From the NCBI RefSeq assembly GCF_051020955.1, contig NW_027476093.1, forward strand, positions 1,798,001-1,862,000: DNA of 64,000 bases, in the 5' to 3' direction. The translations under genes were made by a program, and so were the position numbers. The notes below the pieces were generated by a model. It saw only the letters and a program-made list of their open reading frames with translations, searched no databases and was not told where the DNA came from. Positions 63,690 through 64,000 of the stretch are shown here, one piece after another (position 1 is the first letter of the stretch; each line of letters opens with the position of its first letter). The stretch comes from Megalopta genalis. Lineage: Eukaryota > Arthropoda > Insecta > Hymenoptera > Halictidae.

Positions 63690-64000
63690 GGTAATATATT
63701 CAAAAAATGTATTCAATATATTGAATTAATATATATCATTATAATTGAATAAATATATAATATAATATATAATATCAAATTATTTAATATAATATTTAAT
63801 ATCAAATAATATAATATAATATTTAATATCAAATTATATAATATAATATTTAATATCAAGTTATATAATATAATATTTAATATCAAATTATATAATATAA
63901 TATATAATATCATAACATATAATTTGAATATCAAAATATACAATATAATATGTAATATCATAATATATACTATAATATATAATTAAATAAATATATATAA
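63690..64000. repeat. AT-rich satellite, ~40 bp unit, runs off window
   Basis: Units of ATAATATAATATTTAATATC plus AAATTAT. Continues to the window end. Confidence 0.9.

Overview
This is a eukaryotic, almost certainly insect, non-coding window. The base composition, the many CpG-rich unique patches lying between very AT-rich simple repeats, and above all the mariner elements (one with termini TTGGGTTGGC..., of a type familiar from bees and ants) suggest a hymenopteran. The species cannot be fixed from the sequence. No complete cellular protein-coding gene, tRNA, rRNA or CRISPR array could be recognised. Most open frames are translations of repeats. Four short stretches look like isolated exons beside plausible splice signals (minus strand 25724-25799; plus strand 37368-37428, 51657-51860 and 62079-62159). 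They are candidates only, and would fit a window lying in long introns or between genes.

The window is dominated by small inverted-repeat DNA transposons, for which I use local names. MITE-A (about 220 bp, TA target site, nearly one perfect hairpin) occurs in roughly 20 full, partial or nested copies. MITE-B (about 370 bp, TA target, ends ACAGGGTGTCCC, CpG-rich centre with four CCAAT motifs) occurs in 8 copies. MITE-C (about 245 bp, TTAA target, ends CCCTTTGCACTCGA, piggyBac-like) occurs in about 14 copies. A second TTAA element (E) abuts one C copy. Dispersed repeats D, F and G have no visible coding capacity.

Autonomous-type transposons are represented by a full-length mariner (30866-32152) whose 349-codon transposase keeps its D,D34D triad but has three nonsense codons, and by three copies of a second mariner (16034, 48122, 54257) that share one internal deletion and each keep an intact 120-codon C-terminal reading frame.

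Layout: 1-9 kb, MITE-B remnant, AT satellites, purine-rich satellite (5.1-6.1 kb) and CpG-rich unique DNA. 9-13.2 kb, pentamer and 9-mer arrays around a MITE-B. 14-18 kb, nested A-in-C, a deleted mariner and three tandem MITE-A copies. 21.3-25 kb, a large inverted repeat with arms of about 870 bp. 26-29 kb, AT satellites and the strongest candidate exon. 30.8-33.4 kb, the mariner pseudogene and an inverted copy of the 22-23 kb composite. 37.8-38.7 kb, an 8-11-mer minisatellite. 40-47 kb, a D/A tandem and three MITE-B copies. 47-63 kb, MITE-C composites, two deleted mariners and candidate exons. The rearrangements repeatedly use MITE copies as breakpoints: three separate inverted duplications each begin or end in one.
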